32,374 bases of DNA from an uncultured Lachnospiraceae bacterium (GTDB taxonomy: Bacteria; Bacillota; Clostridia; Lachnospirales; Lachnospiraceae): the NCBI GenBank assembly GCA_902788645.1, contig CADAKW010000014.1, positions 1 through 32,374 of the forward strand. Reading direction: 5' to 3'. Shown here in pieces: positions 29,834-32,374 of this stretch (positions are counted from its first letter, which is position 1; each line of letters starts with the position of its first letter). A program made the position numbers and the translations under genes. Under the pieces are notes generated by a model, which saw only the letters and a list, made by a program, of their open reading frames with translations, was not told the DNA's origin and did no database searches.

Positions 29834-32374
29834 TTATTTTTCAATGAGATTGATCATTTTACCTTTTGGAATGTTTGCTTTTTCCACAAGTGCTTCGTAT
29901 TTCTCCCAGACACTTTCCATGCAGTATACATGTACCTTGGAGGAAATACCCTGAAACGCATTGGTTCCCAGACTTTCTTTATTCCATTTTACAGAATAGA
30001 CAGTTACTTTCTTCAGATTTTTACAGTTCTTAAAAGCTGTTTTTCCAACACTTTGGATATCCTTATGCAGCGTTACGGATTCCAGCGTCTTATTTCCTGC
30101 AAATGCGTTATCAGCAATAGCGGTCACACGATATACTGTCCCCTCATATTTCACTGTTACTGCCGTGTCCAGATCTTTGAGCTGTACATCCTCCGTACCT
30201 GCCAGTGCCACGGTTTTATTCTTCAATGATGTGATCACATAAACCGCTTTTGTTGCCTTGTCGGTAAATTTTGTGCCATCGGTCACAAGTGCTTTCGCCC
30301 TTGTCGCCTTTGCTGTTTTTGAAACAGTCACACTGATCTCACGATAAACACCGTTGTTGGCGATAATCGTAACAGTACATTTTCCGTTTCCTGTTGCCTT
30401 AATCTGTCCGTCTTTGTCTACGACAGCGATCTTCTTATCCGAGGTATAATAACGATACTCCTTCGCATGAAGCACCTGTTTTTTCTTGACATTTTCCAGT
30501 GTTGACCTGCACTCTGTCCGGAATGTTTTTCCTTTGTTCAAGGTTACCTTTGTCACATTGACCATAAGCTTAGACACGTTTGTCTGCTTATCCGCTTTCA
30601 TGGCAATATGCAGCTGTGGTGATTTTGCAATATAAATCTTGTTACCATCTACCATCTGATAAGCAACTACAAAATACTTATACTTGCGATTATTTTTCAA
30701 TTTTTTATGTACTGCTTCCGCTTTTCCATTCTTCGTTGCCTTAAACTTTCGGAAGAATTTCCTGCCGTCACAGTATGACCAATAGCACTCATATCCCGTT
30801 GCTTTTTTCAGCTTCGTCCAGGTTAAGGAAATCTTTTTGTCTCCGCCTTTTCCCTGTGCAAGCAGCAATGGCAGCTTCAGCTTATCAATGTCATTGCCAC
30901 TAAGCTTTGACTGATCCTTAACTTTGGATGGTGCCTTAGTGGCTGTCGGTGTTTCTGCTGGCATCGCCGGTGTCTCTGTCGGTATTGCCGGTATATCTGT
31001 TGGAATTACCGGTGTCGGTGTTGGCTCTACCGGTGTCGGTGTTGGCTCTACCGGCGTTGGTGTTGGCTCTACCGGCGTTGGTGTCGGTGCAACGCTGCCT
31101 GCATCATAAGCCAACGCATATACAGAGAATTTCCGCGCCCATATATATACATAGTTCTGATCCATATAGAACCCTTCGCCAGTTGGCGCTGTGATCTCTG
31201 TTCCTGTCAACATCGGCAGACTCTCCACCTTTTCCCCTGTACCGTCATTATGTTTCCGGTACAATACATATCCGGTATGATTCTTTTCCTTCTCATTCAA
31301 AGGCATTGCGATCAACACAAGCTGCTGAATATCATTCAGATTATAATTCTGTGTTTTTCCATTCGCATCCGTGACGATCATATCCGCCAAAAGTTCTGCA
31401 TAACGGTTAATTTCCTTCCCTTCCGGAACAATCTTTTCGATCATCTCATCTTTCTGATCGACATTATCCGCCGTAAGCTTCACATCAACCTTTCCGCTTC
31501 CGTTCCGGATCACCTCTACCGCTTCTTCATTCTCTTTAAAGACATCGGTATCATATACCTTTTCCAAACCTGCCACAGCAATGTCCGGTGCGCCAAGCTT
31601 TACATCCACAGATGTACTCTGACTGCTTAAAGAAACCTTTCCCACCTCTGTAGCGGTTCCGTTTGCCACCTTAACGTATGTCGTGCGCTGATTCTCTCCA
31701 TCCGATACTACCAGATTGTAAATACCATCCGGAATCTGATCAAAGGACACCTTTTCCCCTGCCGCAACAGAATCCTTTGACTCAACCTCCGTATTTCCCA
31801 GCCGCAGACTGACTTTATATTTCTTATCAGCAGCGGTTTCTTCCTCAGAATCTGCAACAACTGTTAATACTCCATTTGCCGTTTCGTCCTTTGTCTGGTT
31901 ATAGTCATTTTTCTTGGCATCATCAACTTTTTCTACAATGTCAGCAGATATCTCTGTCTTTGTATTTTTTACATTCGACTTTCCTGTCGCATCCTGTATG
32001 TTTTTCTTGGCATCCTCCGCCTGCTTCTTAATTTCTTCCTTCGCTTTCTCCTTTTCTGCCTCCGACAGATTTGTCAGCTTATCAACAGCATGGAGGGCAT
32101 TTTCCAATTTCTTGTCAATTTCTTTTGCTGCGGTATCTTTCGCATTTCCAAGATCCTTCTCGGCTGCCTTATCCTGCTCCTTCCTGATATCCACATCTGC
32201 AATATCTTTATTCGCAGTCACTTTACTCTTATCGGCAGGATCTGTCACCTTGGTGATCTCTTCTTTAGCTTCCTCTGCTTTCTTATCAATCTCTGCTTTC
32301 GCAGCTTCTTTTTCCTCCTGTGTCAGATCCTCCATCTGATCAATCTCTTTCTTGGCATCTTCCGCCTTCTGATC
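29834..32374 (-). CDS. Large extracellular repeat protein, 5' end outside the window
   Basis: The reading frame is open to the window edge: 13 codons precede the first visible Met at 32335, so this is the C-terminal 846 residues of a longer protein. Positions below count from that Met. Residues 1-140 are Lys/Glu/Ala-rich helical DUF1542-like repeats. Residues 155-235 form a beta domain of the carboxypeptidase-regulatory type ([16 protein letters not shown]). About 250-412 is a beta-rich region without a clear match. Then comes a Pro-Thr stretch with PTPTPVE repeats (417-468), a fibronectin III-like domain (495-580), a Big_2-like domain (588-672) and a BspA-type LRR_5 block (about 695-830, [16 protein letters not shown]). 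There is no C-terminal LPxTG motif or membrane helix. An adhesin or surface role is likely; the way it is held on the cell cannot be seen here. Confidence 0.85.
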   Translation of the reverse strand, partial: DQKAEDAKKEIDQMEDLTQEEKEAAKAEIDKKAEEAKEEITKVTDPADKSKVTANKDIADVDIRKEQDKAAEKDLGNAKDTAAKEIDKKLENALHAVDKLTNLSEAEKEKAKEEIKKQAEDAKKNIQDATGKSNVKNTKTEISADIVEKVDDAKKNDYNQTKDETANGVLTVVADSEEETAADKKYKVSLRLGNTEVESKDSVAAGEKVSFDQIPDGIYNLVVSDGENQRTTYVKVANGTATEVGKVSLSSQSTSVDVKLGAPDIAVAGLEKVYDTDVFKENEEAVEVIRNGSGKVDVKLTADNVDQKDEMIEKIVPEGKEINRYAELLADMIVTDANGKTQNYNLNDIQQLVLIAMPLNEKEKNHTGYVLYRKHNDGTGEKVESLPMLTGTEITAPTGEGFYMDQNYVYIWARKFSVYALAYDAGSVAPTPTPVEPTPTPVEPTPTPVEPTPTPVIPTDIPAIPTETPAMPAETPTATKAPSKVKDQSKLSGNDIDKLKLPLLLAQGKGGDKKISLTWTKLKKATGYECYWSYCDGRKFFRKFKATKNGKAEAVHKKLKNNRKYKYFVVAYQMVDGNKIYIAKSPQLHIAMKADKQTNVSKLMVNVTKVTLNKGKTFRTECRSTLENVKKKQVLHAKEYRYYTSDKKIAVVDKDGQIKATGNGKCTVTIIANNGVYREISVTVSKTAKATRAKALVTDGTKFTDKATKAVYVITSLKNKTVALAGTEDVQLKDLDTAVTVKYEGTVYRVTAIADNAFAGNKTLESVTLHKDIQSVGKTAFKNCKNLKKVTVYSVKWNKESLGTNAFQGISSKVHVYCMESVWEKYEALVEKANIPKGKMINLIEK
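31008..31091 (-). repeat. Four 21-bp tandem repeats coding PTPTPVE
   Basis: Units run 31008-31028, 31029-31049, 31050-31070 and 31071-31091, the last partly diverged. They code a Pro-Thr-rich spacer between the upstream beta region and the fibronectin III-like domain of the surface protein. Confidence 0.9.

Overview
The window looks like a chromosomal segment of a low-to-moderate GC, Gram-positive, anaerobic Firmicute, most likely a Lachnospiraceae-type Clostridium. The reasons are the gene order radC-mreBCD-pbp2-minCDE-rodA-mgsA, an ylm/divIVA division cluster next to lspA-rluD, strong GGAGG-type ribosome binding sites, frequent TTG/GTG starts, a class A RNase P RNA and a DUF1542/Pro-Thr/Ig-like/BspA-LRR surface protein. 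The genus cannot be fixed from sequence alone. Almost everything is on the minus strand. Only the amidase at the left edge and a small DUF378 protein are on the plus strand.

Layout from left to right. (1) 1-395 holds a plus-strand terminator and the amidase promoter; a secreted cell-wall amidase with a TTG start follows (396-1790). (2) A XerS-like tyrosine recombinase (1818-2885) and an orphan BlaI/MecI-type repressor (3016-3384) are followed by a 350-bp gene-free AT-rich stretch. Three matched palindromes TCTACA-NN-TGTAGA lie in or beside that stretch. (3) 3735-10609 is the division and envelope cluster read leftwards: HlyD-like membrane protein, yggS, sepF, yggT, divIVA, then a terminator-like hairpin just before the lspA ribosome binding site, then lspA and rluD. 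A near-consensus promoter sits at 10648-10676. (4) A 66-aa DUF378 membrane protein (+) meets the next operon at a shared hairpin. (5) 10984-21864 is the elongation and division-site operon: radC, mreB, mreC, mreD, pbp2, minC, minD, minE, rodA, mgsA and a PBP5-like lipoprotein carboxypeptidase. (6) 22008-29340 is mutS, mutL, miaA and a methionine gamma-lyase-family PLP enzyme. rnpB lies directly upstream of mutS with no terminator between them. (7) The right end is the 3' part of a large extracellular repeat protein that runs off the window.

Functionally, the window gathers the machinery for rod elongation (MreBCD/PBP2/RodA), division-site choice (MinCDE, DivIVA), Z-ring anchoring (SepF, YggT), wall remodelling (amidase, DD-carboxypeptidase) and lipoprotein maturation (LspA), together with mismatch repair and RNA modification genes.

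No CRISPR array, phage or insertion sequence was seen. The most interesting points lie inside otherwise ordinary genes. The MreB lacks the usual catalytic Glu pair and the usual phosphate-2 motif. DivIVA has 17 consecutive 11-residue repeats and a duplicated 39-residue motif (18 silent codon differences, 1 conservative replacement). Methylglyoxal synthase has Glu in place of the catalytic Asp. PBP2 carries a ~255-residue insertion. The MutL linker has tandem 13-residue repeats. The BlaI repressor has three operator-like sites but no BlaR sensor in view.
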